Positions 33,553-44,780 are shown, counted from the first letter of the stretch. The stretch is 64,000 bases of DNA from Pictodentalium vernedei (GCA_031216915.1 CM062292.1:206481262-206545261); one strand, 5' to 3'. Numbers and translations: made by a program. Notes: generated by a model not told the origin, from the letters alone.

Positions 33553-35345
33553 TTTTTAACTCAACTTTGGCGAAGCCAAATTCGAGGTATTGTCATCGCC
33601 CGTCGTCTGTCTGTCCGTCTGTTGTGCCATACACCTGGCTCGGGCTAGAGACCGTATTTATGAAACAAAAACTTCTTGGGTACCTTTGTTGTCACTGTGA
33701 AACGAGAACAAGTGTTTTGGGGCCCGGTCCGAAATTCAAGATGGCCACTGGCAGCCATTCTGTACAAAATTAGGTGCAATCAGATTTTTTTTGGCGCAGA
33801 ACTTCCATATGAAAGCTCTGATTTGAATAATTTTTTGTATGAATGTTTATTACCATGGAATACATCACATATAACACAGTTTTTTTTTTTCTCGTGTGTA
33901 AATTATGCAAATTAGACTAACTTTTGATTTAATTAGTGTTATTTTCAGCACTGTAAGTGCAAATACCAATACGGCTCGGGCAAGAGGCCGTATTTATGAA
34001 CCGATCCTTACGAAACTTCTTTGGTACATTTGTTATCACCGTGGGACGAGAACGAGTGTTTTGGGGTCCGTTCTGAAATTCAAGATGGCCGCTGGCAGCC
34101 ATTTTGTACAAAATTAGGTACAATCAGATTTTTGTGCCGAACTTCCATCTAAAAGCGCTGATTTGAATAATTTTTTGTGTGAATGTTTAGTACCGTGGGA
34201 TACATCACATATAATACGGTTCTTTTTCCTCGTACATAAATTATACCAATTAGACTAACTTTGATCTATTTAATGTTACTTTCAGCACTGTAACTGCAAA
34301 TACCAATACGGCTCGGGCAAGAGGCCGTATTTATGAACTGATCTTTACAAAACTTCTTGGGTACCTTTGTTATCACCGTGGGACAAGAACTAGTGGTTTT
34401 GGGTGCAGTTCGAAATTCAAGATGGCCACCAGCAGCCATTTTGTACTTTAGTTAGTGCATCAGTTTTTTGTACAGAACTTATGTATGAAAGTTCTGATTT
34501 GAATAAATCTCTGTATGAATCTTTAGTATCATGGGATACATCACATATAGTATGGGTTTGTTTTTCTCGAGCAGAAATTATGCAAATTAGATGAACTTTT
34601 GATTTATTCAGTGCTACTAATACACAGTAAGTGCACGTGTCACCACGACTCGGGCTGGAGGCTGAATTTATGAACTGATTTTCACAAAACTCCTTGGATA
34701 CCTTTGTTATCACCTTAGGACGATAACAAGTGTTTCTGGGTGCGGTCCAAAATTCAAGATGGCTGCCAGTGGCCATTTTGTACCGAAATTAGGTCCAATC
34801 AGTTTTTTTTTTTACACAACTTCTATACGTCACAGGCTGGAGGCTGTATTTATGAACCGATCTTTACGAAACTTCTTGGGTACCTTTTGTTATCACCGTG
34901 GTATGAGAACGAGTGTTTTGGGGTGCGGTCCAAAATTCAATATAGCCGCCAGCAGCCATTTTTGTACCAAAGTTAGTGCAATCAGTTTTTTGTACAGAAC
35001 TTCTGTATGAAAGTTCTGATTTGAATAATTTTTTGTAAGAATGTTTAGTAAAATGGAATACATCACATATAATACGGGGTTTTTTTCTCGTGTGGAAATT
35101 ATGCAAAGTAGATGAACTTTGATTTGTTCAGTGTTACTTATACACAGTAAGCGCATATGTTAATACGGCTCGGGCTAGAGTCTGTATTTATGAACCGATC
35201 TTCACAAAACTTCTTGGGGTACCTTTGTTATCACCTTGTGACTGGAATGAGTGTATTTGGGTGCCTTTGTTATCACTGTGCTATGAGAACAAATATTTCT
35301 GGGTTCAGTCAGACCCACTCTGGGACTCAAAGATTTCCTTTTATG
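33553..35345 (+). mobile_element. hairpin-ended element with about 345-bp tandem units, copy 2 (3' truncated)
   Basis: The left end TTTTTAACTCAACTTTGG has the TTTGGC/GCCAAA hairpin. The units match copy 1 at 9.5 kb. The sequence stops at the poly(C) tract without the AGTGTCATTGACACT terminus. Confidence 0.75.
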
Positions 35346-35349
35346 TTCC

Positions 35350-35350
<1 letters not shown>

Positions 35351-35384
<34 letters not shown>
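35351..35384 (+). repeat. poly(C) tract
   Basis: Thirty-four consecutive C, followed by half of a hairpin repeat (GACGAGCTCGTTCCAATGAG, 35396-35415). Confidence 0.95.
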
Positions 35385-35385
<1 letters not shown>

Positions 35386-35583
35386 AAGCCAGCTTGACGA
35401 GCTCGTTCCAATGAGGGGTCATAACCTATGTTTTGGAAGCAAAAAAAATGAAAATTTTTAGTTAGTTATACGAGCATGTTTTTTCCAAGTGCCATCTGCA
35501 ACTCAAGTTAGGTGATGGGATAAAAAGTCATACTAAGTGGCTAATTTGTGCGTGTGTGTGTCATATGATAAATAGAATATGAA

Positions 35584-35710
35584 ATGAGTGTTTTTCTCAT
35601 ATAATATTTATGAAACTTGTCCAAACATTCCGTTTGGGCTCGCCAGAGGCTCGCCAAAACTGAAAATTCTTAGACTCGTTTCATAAATATTATATGAGAA
35701 AAACACTCAT
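35584..35710. repeat. foldback repeat with perfect 33-bp arms
   Basis: ATGAGTGTTTTTCTCATATA and the rest of the arm (35584-35616) are exactly inverted at 35678-35710. Confidence 0.9.
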
Positions 35711-36784
35711 CCATATCCTCTGTTTAGGTAACAATATGTGATATGCGAAACAATTCAGTGTAGACATAATTAAATAGTTTTCAGCATTTGTAGTAACAAA
35801 AAGATGCAAAGATGCAAAAAGATCCAATTTTGTCAGTGCAATGACAGAAATGTGGCTGTTATTGGAACAAGCTCAGTCATGCACACATTTGTATAATTTT
35901 ATTGACAAAAAAATGCAAATAGCTCCATCACTAGAATATATCTCAGTAAAATTACACAGAACACAGATATTTGGTCTGGTAATCGAATGCCTAGGCATTG
36001 ACTTCACCCTATACTATTTTAGATTTTAACATTTTTAGCTCAACTTGACAAAGTCAAGCTGAGCTATTGCCATCACTTCTCATCTGTCAGCGTACATACG
36101 TACTTATGTACGTACGTACGTTAGTACATACGTCCACAATTTCCTTTGGCACACCTCACAGGTCGCATTTATAATCAGATCACTTTGAAACTTGGTATGC
36201 TTGTTTGGAGTAACCTCCAGATGGGAGCTATCGATTTTTTTCAATTTCCGTCAAAAAATGTTGCCGCGGCCAACGTTCTTAGAACTTAGTTTAGTCAAAC
36301 CACAATATTTCCCTTTGGCACACACCCTACAGGACACATTTATGATTGGATTGCTTTAAAACCTGGTATGCTTGTTTAGGGTGACCTCTAGGTAGGTGCT
36401 ATCGATTTTCTTCAATTTCAGTCAAAAAATGTTGCCACAGCCAGCGTTCTTAGAAGTTAGTTTAGTCAGACCTTAATATTTTCCTTTGGCACACCCTACA
36501 GGGCTCATTTATGATTGGATTGCTTTGAAACCCGGTGTGCTTGTTTGGGGAGACCTCTAGATGGCAGCTATCGATTTTCTTCAATTTCTGTCAGAAAATG
36601 TTGCCGCTGCCAATGTTCTTAGAACTTAGTTTAGTCATACTTTACCACTTTACCTGTACATTTGTTACAGGCTACGGTCAGTATTTATGTACAGACCTTT
36701 ACAACACTTTACAAGTTCCTTTGTTATCAGGTCATTGTCTAGATGTGTGTCATTGCTGTGTGACATACAATACATGTACATGTC

Positions 36785-38906
36785 CAGACATGTTAACTCT
36801 CCCGGAATGCCCGGGAAAATCCCGGAATTTCAGTGTAGTTCCCGGCCTCCCGGACGGGAATCAGTTTTGGACCAAAAATCCCAGAAAACAACAGTCAAAT
36901 ATTTCGTTCCCATTGTAACTTATGAAAAACGTTCGGAGTCAAATCACATTCATTTCAAACTCTGGTAAAAACTCACGAAGCAGGAAAATATGGATTTAAG
37001 TTAAATTTATTTAAGAAAAGGCTATTTTATGACATATATTTCAACTGTGTTCATGTTTATTTCTGGGGTTTTTCTTCGGAGATTCGTGATCAATGTGCGA
37101 GTATTGAAGTGAAAATAGGTGGCCTACTTTCAAAAAATTGAAAACTCCACCTTCATTTAAATGCAGTTTTTGGAAATTAAAATATATGAAAAGGAATCAA
37201 ATAATTTTATTCCTTCACAGAATAGCTTTAATTCTCATCCCTTTTCCAAAATCAAATCGTAAACCACAACTATTTAGCACAGTTTAAAAGGGGTCAGGGT
37301 AGTTTCATCCCCGGGAAGTTTCGTCCCCTAGTTAGTGGGATGTTTCATCCCCGGGAAGTTTCGTCTTCTAAAGAGGACAAAACTTCCCACTTGAATGGTA
37401 AATTGTCTAGAATTCTGACATATTTTTAATAAAAAATTAATCAAGGACCTGTGTGTATCATGTTCATATATGTTATGTATGCGTGGAATGTTACTCTTCT
37501 GACTTTATTTTTCCCTATTAATATAAATATGTTTGCATAATTCTTTTGATGTAAATACACTCAGTTGGATCTTATGGTGTTTTTTTAACTGGTACAGTCG
37601 GATGGCTCTTAGGGTGTTTTTTCAACGGATTGAACTATTGTTGGGTTCAAGGGAGAGGTGTTCAATAATTTGTCACAAAAGAAATTTAATGAGCTTGCTG
37701 CTGCTTGCATGAATCAACTCCTCATGTAAAATATTATCTGCATGTTCATTAATTTTTTTTGTGACAAATTATTGGTGTTTTGATTTTACCATGTATTTTC
37801 GTGTTATTGTAACAGACTTCTCCAATAATTTGTCACAAAAGAAATTTAATGAGCTTGCCGCTGCTTGCGTGAATCAACTCCTCGTATAAAATATTGTCTG
37901 CATGTTCATTAAATTTTTTTTGTGACAAATTATTGGTGTTTTGATTTTACCATGTATTTTCGGGTTATGTTTTTACTGTATGTTTTGTTGTTATCAGTTT
38001 TTGACCTGCAAACCATTGAGTAAAAATTGAATAAAATGTGATTAACCAAGATACTATTACTTGTCCATGTACCTTACAATCCCTTGCCAGCCCTTAGCTT
38101 ATGAATATTTAACAAGTACTGAGGATGAAACTTCCTGGGGACGAAACTTCTCACTAACTGGGGACGAATCTTTCCAGGGACGAAACTTCTCGAGGACAAA
38201 TCTTCCCGGGGACGAAACTTCCCGATCCTGTTTAAAAGTAGGTTAAAGTCGCTTAGGATGCCGAAAAATTATGACTGCATATTTAAACACAATGGACTTT
38301 TATTTTCTAACACTACATTTATTCTGTTGTGCTGACTACAGAACTGTTAACTGTTGGCCATCTGTACCCAGAAAATTTTGAATGCAATTAAAAAAAAATG
38401 CTTCAATGATGAAAAGAAAAGTTTTGTGTAGGGCACAAATGTCCCACATGCATGAAGTTTGATCAAGATACTTTCAAAGTACTAATGTTCTTGAAGTAAC
38501 TGAACATTAGCACATCTTTTCCTGTTAACATTTCCAGACTTGGGAAATTATTAGCTAAGTAGACTTTGATAAGAGCAAACCACAGGTGGAGGGGCTCTGT
38601 GGGACAGCGTGGGGGGGGGGGGAGATGGAGTTATGGGGGGCTCATGAAGAAGAGGATCCTGGGGGGGGGGAGGGGGGGGGTCAAATCAACAGTTATTTTA
38701 TGATTTTTAACATAGCATAAATGCATCAGCATAGTTGACAACTAGTTCTGGATATAACCTGGTGTTAATAGTGGTCCATGAGCTGAAAATTCATGTTTTT
38801 TCTTTTATTTTGTCCCCCGAGCGAACTTTTCCCTGAAATCCATCCCATTTCCCTGAAAAGCACCCTCAGGTTCCCTGAAAAATTATTCTGGAGGTTAACA
38901 TGTCTG
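36785..38906. mobile_element. hAT-like element with CAGACATGTTAAC ends
   Basis: Inverted ends CAGACATGTTAAC and GTTAACATGTCTG with a perfect 8-bp duplication TACATGTC (36777-36784, 38907-38914). The uninterrupted site is preserved at about 10.91 kb. The portion near 38240-38600 resembles part of the CAGGGACCAGCC MITEs. A further element is nested at 37290-38229. Confidence 0.9.
37290..38229. mobile_element. nested MITE with GGGAAGTTTCGTCCCC arms
   Basis: Arms repeat GGGAAGTTTCGTCCCC and its inverse. A perfect 8-bp duplication GTTTAAAA lies at 37282-37289 and 38230-38237. Inside, a stretch of about 150 bp starting CAATAATTTGTCACAAA is present twice, each with inverted ends. Confidence 0.85.
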
Positions 38907-39222
38907 TACATGTCTAACACAAGTTGAGCTACAGTGTCATTGACACTTTCATTTCAGTCTCTCATCTACTTCTACATACTTCCTCTTCCTCTTATTTGGT
39001 GCTGTACCATTTTCCAGTTGAATAATTTTAAGTGTCCTCCTGTTTGAACACATCAACCAGTTCATAGATATTGGGATGGGCTTACCTACTACGCACTGTG
39101 ATCACTGTGGTAAAACCAAACCAACAAGCTGTTAATATACAAACTAATAACTACTACTACAACATGTGTGACCAAAAGTAAGATTTCTAACACATTTCAC
39201 TTCATTTAAGGTATTTTATAAT

Positions 39223-39356
39223 GATTGGACCGGTCTGGGATTGGTCCAGGCAAGAATATCGAATCACCCAGGGTTGGACCGGATCGGACCGGACTGGACC
39301 ACCTATCCTCGGGACCGAACCACCACTCGTGGTCTGGTTCGGTCCACATCCCTAAC
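39223..39356. repeat. GGACCGGTC-rich element end
   Basis: Iterated GGACCGGACTGG-type motifs end at CCCTAACC, the usual look of a hAT-like terminus. The opposite end is not identified. Confidence 0.4.
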
Positions 39357-39870
39357 CTACACCGAATGAGCTGAAACTCACTGGATGTTCAAAATATGTT
39401 TCACCTCAATGCGGTCAACAGAGGTCATTAAGTGCATATTTTTCAGAACTATTAGGAATTGCATTTTACAACAACTAATGCAATTCTAAAGATTATAATG
39501 TATCTCATCATTCAAATAAGTGGCAGAGCTAAAAAATGACCATTTCTGATTCCTCGATCAAACCATTTGAGTGCTGATTTCGTTATAACTATTTTCTCCC
39601 TGAAAATAAGCCTCCAAAGTATTCCAATTATATTCATAGAAAGCATGTCTTGATGGTGTAGTTGGAATATTTCTGTCTTCTATGCACTGCTTGTCAACAC
39701 AATAACCCGAATACAATCAATCCTATCTCAGTGTTTTTTGTTATACTGATAGACTGCCACTAGAACTGTCATCTGTGATTTTGAGGCACGTGTGATCTTG
39801 GGCGTGGCTCTAGAGGCTAAAAGATGTTCACAGCTTCAGCTTGTACTGGCAAAGGAGTTAACTGAAGGAA
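39357..39870 (+). repeat. diverged copy of the 238-bp AGGTCA repeat and flank
   Basis: ATGAGCTGAAACTCACTGGA, TTCAAAATATG and AGAGGTCATTAAGTGCAT follow the same order as units at 23.4-25.0 kb. Confidence 0.5.
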
Positions 39871-39879
39871 TAGCCATTA

Positions 39880-40300
39880 CAGTGGAGCCCACTTAATTGG
39901 ATATCTCTTAATTGTATATCCCTGTTAATTGAATATAATTTTCAAACACAAAACCATTTACCATACCTTCAGTACAAATTTGATCTGTTAATTGCATATG
40001 GGTTGTAGAGTAAACTCCTGTTAATTGTATATGAATTTTTGTAATAAGTCGAAAAAATTACTGTGACTTGCACCAAATTCCCCTTATTTAAATAATCAAC
40101 CTTTTTGGCCTCACTACATCCAATACAGGCATTTATTCTATTATATCTTGTTTGACAGAGTCAAACAAGATATAATAGAATAAATGCTCAGCTTACCTTC
40201 AGAACACAGGAAACAGACCAAATCCCTGTTAATTGTATACTCCTGTTAACTGAATAATTTTCACTGGCAAAATGGATATTCAGTTAAGAGGATTCTACTA
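39880..40300. mobile_element. pogo/Tigger-like MITE containing a palindrome
   Basis: Ends CAGTGGAGCCCACTTAATTG and inverse TAGTAGAATCCTCTTAACTG flanked by TA. TTAATTGTATAT-type motifs recur. A perfect palindrome with 28-bp arms sits at 40129-40187. Confidence 0.7.
40129..40187. repeat. perfect palindrome, 28-bp arms
   Basis: GCATTTATTCTATTATATCT and the rest of the arm are exactly inverted around AGA. Shares its arms with the palindrome at about 13831-13890. Confidence 0.95.
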
Positions 40301-40668
40301 TATTTAAAAAAGGAGAGAACCTCTCATAAGCAAAGCAGTCGGAGAGAAAGCTGTAACTGATACACAGAATAGTATTGTATATTTATTTAATATCATGTTA
40401 CAAAATTCTCAAAACATGTTCAACAAAGAACCCTTCACTTTTCAAAGCATTTTTAAAATTTATTTATTCTCAATCATAACTCAGGCGATCGACAGGTTTT
40501 GGGGTGGAGTGTGGCTTTCTCGAAACACCTATCACAATTATAAAGTAATTAAATGGAATATTTGAGTGGTCTGTTTTTAACTCTCTTAATACACCAATGT
40601 GAGTACAAACACCTTTCATACGACTCATGGCTACAGAATGTTTTTACGCTTTCTTTTCCATAACATTT

Positions 40669-41033
40669 GGGAGTGCGGTGGCTCAGTTGGTAGAGGTGCA
40701 GGCTGCAAGCCGAGAGGTCCTCGGTTCGAATCCCACCTGCAGCAACTGCGTTGTGTCCTTGGGCAAGACACTTCATCTCCATTGCCCGCGTGGGAGCACG
40801 ATGATGCCGTGTGCTAAGGCGTACTGCACGTCGATGGTACACATGTCTTCAACCAATCTAACCCTGCCTGTGCTGCAGTGTGGAGTTACGATGTTGGGGA
40901 GCTGGCAGCTGCTCGTCGTTGCTCGGTGGTTCTCTCTGGGTACTCCGGCTTCCTCCACCCGTAAAACTGTCACTGTCATCATTAGCCATTGTGCATAAAT
41001 ATGTGACCTTAAACATCAATAAATAAATAAATA
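40669..41033 (+). mobile_element. tRNA-derived SINE, copy B (full length)
   Basis: A box TGGCTCAGTTGG, B box GGTTCGAATCC, middle domain CTTGGGCAAGACACTTCA, tail ATGTGACCTTAAACATCAAT with an AAAT-type repeat. A perfect 13-bp duplication TTCCATAACATTT at 40656-40668 and 41034-41046. Confidence 0.95.
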
Positions 41034-41104
41034 TTCCATAACATTTAATTCTATTTAGAATGGGACACCTTTTCAGTGTGCCTTCCAAAGTAAGGCATTC
41101 TTAA

Positions 41105-41165
41105 CCCTTTACCCAACAGTACGGCGAAATTCGGCCAGCGTTATTCACAGAAATTTCCATTCAGT
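41105..41165 (+). repeat. TTAA MITE left-end fragment
   Basis: TTAA followed by CCCTTTACCCAACAGTACGG, like the piggyBac-type family. The rest is missing. Confidence 0.5.
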
Positions 41166-41171
41166 TTTCTC

Positions 41172-41805
41172 ATTATACCCCACGCAACGAAGTTGCAGGG
41201 GTATAATGTTTTTGACTGGTCCGTCCTTCAGTAAGTCCTACTTGTTTTCCAGACTTTTTTTCTACACGCTTCCAGATATTGAACTGATTTTTGGTATGTT
41301 AGTCTGACATGGTGGCCTACAGATCAAGTTTGCATTTTGTTCCGCTCCACTGATTTTTAACCGAAATTACGGCCCTTGAACTTTGAAAAGTTCATCAAAA
41401 TTACAGTTTTGCAGACTTTTTTCCTACACGCTTCCAGATATTGAGCTGATTTTTGGTATGTTAGTCTAACATGGTGGCCTACAGAACAAGTTTGCATTTT
41501 GTTCCGCTCCACTGATTTTTACCGAAATTACGGCCCTTGGACTCTGAAAAATGCATCAAAATTACAGTTTTCCAGACTTTTTTCTACACGCTTCCAGATA
41601 TTGAGCTGATTTTTGGTATGTTAGTCTGACATGGTGGCCTACAGATCAAGTTTGCATTTTGTTCCGCTCCACTGATTTTTACCGAAATTACGGCCCTTGA
41701 ACTTTGAAAAGTTCATCAAAATTACCGTTTTGCGGACTTTTTTTCCTACACTTCCAGATATTGAGCTGATTTTTGGTATGTTAGTCTAACATGGTGGCAG
41801 GTACT
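41172..41805 (+). mobile_element. element with about 160-bp tandem units (ACCCCACGCAACGAAG type)
   Basis: The left end ATACCCCACGCAACGAAGTT has a short hairpin. Four units contain CTTCCAGATATTGA and TGGTATGTTAGTCT, and three of them GTTCCGCTCCACTGATTTTT. Confidence 0.8.
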
Positions 41806-42383
41806 ATTGTAGGTTTCTATCCATCTCCTCCAGAAAATTCAACAAATTACAGCCCAGTGTTTGTATTGCTTGAGATGGATGATCCAATTGTTGGTTCCAA
41901 TGCCAGGGCAACCTACAAGAGAGTAGTTCCTCCATGGTCAAAAGCTGTTCCTATACACAAGGAAGAAGTAAAATTTTCAGTTGGACGATACAAAGTGGCA
42001 CAGGTCTCCCGACGACAATTTCCACTTACTCTGTCTTGAGCATGTACCATTCACAAGGTCAGTTGTGCTTCATGTGTATAGGCCTCAGTGGATTAATCTT
42101 AAAGAATTCACCAAAAACTTATTTCAAGTTATGGATAAATTAGATAGACCTCCTACTGTAATTGTTGGTGACTTAAATGTCAATACTTTGAAAGAACCAA
42201 GCAACGTATTAGTAAAAACATTGTCTCCAAAGTGTTAAAGCCTAGTTATTTGCTCACCGACTTACATTTCTGGCCCCTGTATTGACCATGTGTACATAAA
42301 AAAAGACATAGCTTGTGACACAAGAATAATCCCGGTTCTATATTCCCAGCATGCAGTTATTCAAGTCAGGATTAGAATATGAA
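41794..42383 (+). pseudogene. Helentron-type Helitron remnant: PIF1 helicase end joined to endonuclease
   Basis: One frame (41794-42061) reads GTIVGFY, VLLEMDDPIVGSNARATYKR, AVPIHKEEV and VSRRQFPLTLS, a TGA, then ACTIHKV, matching the last part of the PIF1-like helicase of Helitrons, where QFPL...TIHK is conserved. Another frame (about 42020-42383) reads VVLHVYRPQW, PPTVIVGDLNVNTL and, after a TAA at 42236, PTYISGPCIDHVYI and LYSQHAVIQVRI, the pattern of an endonuclease/exonuclease/phosphatase domain (VGDxN and the late DHV). Helicase plus such an endonuclease is the mark of Helentron-type Helitrons. The two overlap in different frames with nothing of the last helicase part between, so a deletion joined them. 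Two stops and the frame change make it non-functional. The Rep domain is absent. Confidence 0.75.
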
Positions 42384-42905
42384 GCGACTTCGAATTTGTT
42401 CATGAAGTAAAACAATAATCTATTTCACTTTTTGTGTATAAACACTGTTATTTGGGATAGCAATTCTAAATCTGACACCTTTTTTATAAACAAGCGTACA
42501 CTAAAGTAATTTTATCAGCAAAGACCTAGTGTGACCTTACATTATTTACAATGTGTGTTGGAAAGATCAAATTGGATTTAAAAAGGTTGGTATCATTAAA
42601 TCTTAAAATGGCTCCACATTTCAATTAAAATTAATTCTGCTTGAATTCTTTCAATACCGTTGAAACTACAGAACACTGTTTTCTGCAGTATTCCTAGAAT
42701 CTATGTTTATTTTTAAAAAATGATTAGAGCTTGAAATATCGGGGTGCGTGGGGTATGTGAGCGTGCTCACTAAGGTTCTATATTTTTTTCATTTTTGCTT
42801 GAAAAACATAGCTTATGACCCCTCACTGGAACGAGCTCGTTTTTTAAAGGCTTAAAATGGAGTATTTAAAGGGAGTATTTTAACCCTCTCAAGATCTTAA
42901 TATGG
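42384..42905. other. no gene seen
   Basis: AT-rich. The only recognisable piece is half of the hairpin repeat (ATAGCTTATGACCCCTCACT) near 42809. Confidence 0.45.
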
Positions 42906-43005
42906 NNNNNNNNNNNNNNNNNNNNNNNNNNNNNNNNNNNNNNNNNNNNNNNNNNNNNNNNNNNNNNNNNNNNNNNNNNNNNNNNNNNNNNNNNNNNNNN
43001 NNNNN
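42906..43005. other. assembly gap
   Basis: Exactly 100 N, the usual placeholder for a gap of unknown size, directly before a tandem array. Confidence 0.99.
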
Positions 43006-43015
43006 CCCATTAGGA

Positions 43016-43660
43016 GAAATTTTTTACTTTTCAAACTGACAGAACGCCATTTCCTTTCATCTGTGTGATAAAATGCAGACTGGACTGCTGATATATCGAA
43101 ATGTCTCTCTGTGGACTGCCGACGGCACTTTTCAACCTGACAGAATGCCATTTCCTTTCATCTGTGTGATAAAATACAGACTGGACTGCTAATATATCGA
43201 AATGTCTCTCTGTGGACTGCTGACGGCACTTTTCAAACTGACAGAACTCCATTTTCTTTCATCTGTGTGATAAAATGCAGACTGGATTGCTGATATATCG
43301 AAATGTCTCTCTGTGGACTGCTGACGGCACTTTTCAAACTGACAGAACGGCATTTCCTTTCATCTGTGTGATAAAATGCAGACTCGACTGCTGATATATC
43401 GAAATGTCTCTCTGTGGACTGCCGACAGCACTTTTCAAACTGACAGAATGCATTTTATCACACAGATGAAAGGAAACGGTGGACTGGACTGCTGATATAT
43501 CTAAATGTCTCTCTGTGGACTGTTGACGGCACTTTTCAAACTGACAGAACGCCATTTCCTTTCATCTGTGTGATAAAATGCAGACTGGACTGCTGATATA
43601 TCAAAATGTCTCTCTGTGGACTGCCGATGGCAGTCCACATAGAGAACATTTCGGTATACC
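43016..43660 (+). repeat. about 102-bp tandem array, six units
   Basis: Units contain CTTTTCAAACTGACAGAA, CCTTTCATCTGTGTGATAAA and AATGTCTCTCTGTGGACTG. In one unit (about 43448-43480) an internal stretch is inverted. The array ends in a short palindrome (GACTGCCGATGGCAGTCC). Confidence 0.9.
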
Positions 43661-43891
43661 AGTAGTCTCTGCAATCAGATCCACTTCACCTGTCGGTCAT
43701 TTCACAAAATTCCATTCATGCACCAGCACATGTTGGGCTGCATCAGATTTGAGGCTCCAGCGGGACCTCCAATAGGGTGGGGGAGGGGGGGGACCGGGAA
43801 TTTTTTCGTTGGATCATCTGGCAAGTCCGCCTCTGATTGCATCGTCCGTGTTGAAAGATAGTCTGTCTTGGATGATTTACAACACATTCTG

Positions 43892-43948
43892 GAGGTGGGC
43901 CAATTAATATCATTAATCCGCTGTTATACAGCTAAAGGTTAATGATAT
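43892..43948. repeat. inverted repeat ATTAATATCATTAA
   Basis: AATTAATATCATTAA and TTAATGATATTAATG face each other around a short loop. Confidence 0.6.
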
Positions 43949-44202
43949 TAATGTGTCTACCCTTCATACTATTGAACAGTATTCTGGTGAAATGAGGGTA
44001 AGCCAAAATTCAGGTACTGGTTTCTATTCAGAGGTCAAAAGAAAGCAGTGTCATTGCAAAAAGTACAAAGGAGGTTGGGGTGCCCGCCACACATTTTCCA
44101 CTCAAATGTTATGTTTATGCTCTGGGGGAGGAGAGTTTCCAAGCAATAAATACTTGTTCTCCAATCCCCTTTTGCAAATGAAATGAAAATATTTTTAAAC
44201 TG

Positions 44203-44345
44203 AACTTGACATTTTCTCCCCCCCCCCCCCCCCCTCACACTTCTTTTTTAAGATATGCGTGTCTCATGTGAGAAGGCCACGTGAGATAGATAGCTATCTC
44301 ACATGACCCACATGACCGGCTCATTAGCATATTTAATGATTACAC
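44203..44345. repeat. fragment of a repeated palindromic family
   Basis: TTTTCTCCCCCC, a GTGTCTC...GTGAGATAG stretch and CATTAGCATATTTAAT resemble the segments at 55.53-55.60 and 56.07-56.17 kb. It contains the palindrome TGAGATAGATAGCTATCTCA (44282-44301). Confidence 0.5.
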
Positions 44346-44349
44346 GGCG

Positions 44350-44637
44350 GGCGGATCCAGGAATAGGAGGAGGTGGGCGACAAATTGACCATATAATGCG
44401 AAGCATCATTCAAGCCGCGAAGCGGCAAGTAGGGGACGTGCGAGGGAGCAGCTGCTCCTTTCTTACTGATGGAGGCCAAAGGGGCCTCCCCTGGCGAAAT
44501 TTCACCCCAAAATCACCAGAAACACACTTTTTCCTCAACTCTAAGCTCTCATTCAGATAGTAAATGCTGTATTATGACATGGCTCTTTCAAAAATGGGGG
44601 GGGGGGGGGGGGGGGGGGGCACCGGGCTGGATCCGCC
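44350..44637. mobile_element. small MITE GGCGGATCCAG
   Basis: GGCGGATCCAG and its inverse CTGGATCCGCC bound 288 bp with a 24-base poly(G) tract (44596-44619) near one end. TGATTA and TAATCA flank it outside the arms. Confidence 0.65.
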
Positions 44638-44780
44638 TTTAATCATCGCACCTTCTTCTGTAAACAAACAACATGGCGTCACATTTCAGAAATATTAGCA
44701 GATGAACGTTTGTCAAAGAAAATAGAAATGAAACCACAGGACCGCAAAACAAAAGTATACCTGACCTTTCTATGTGAATT

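Larger units (their letters stand above)
36031..38960 (+). mobile_element. hairpin-ended element with 182-bp tandem units, interrupted
   Basis: The left end TTTTTAGCTCAACTTGAC has the hairpin CTTGAC/GTCAAG, then a TACG microsatellite, then three units of about 182 bp (TTTCCTTTGGCACACC, GAAACTTGGTATGCTTG, AAAAATGTTGCCGC). From about 36645 the sequence matches the right part of the copies ending at 10966 and 61506, including CAAGTTGAGCTA and AGTGTCATTGACACT near 38930. A hAT-like element (36785-38906) splits this right part. Confidence 0.75.

Noticed and set aside
36085-36130. TACG repeats as a protein-binding site cluster
   Set aside because: A plain microsatellite of the kind often found in the leader of hairpin-ended elements.
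40676-40745. a tRNA gene
   Set aside because: A and B boxes are good, but the sequence continues into a SINE body and tail with a target duplication, and the acceptor stem does not pair as a tRNA. The same applies near 19.3 and 53.2 kb.
43016-43660. CRISPR-like array
   Set aside because: Units are contiguous, about 102 bp, without unique spacers. This is an animal genome and a simple tandem repeat.
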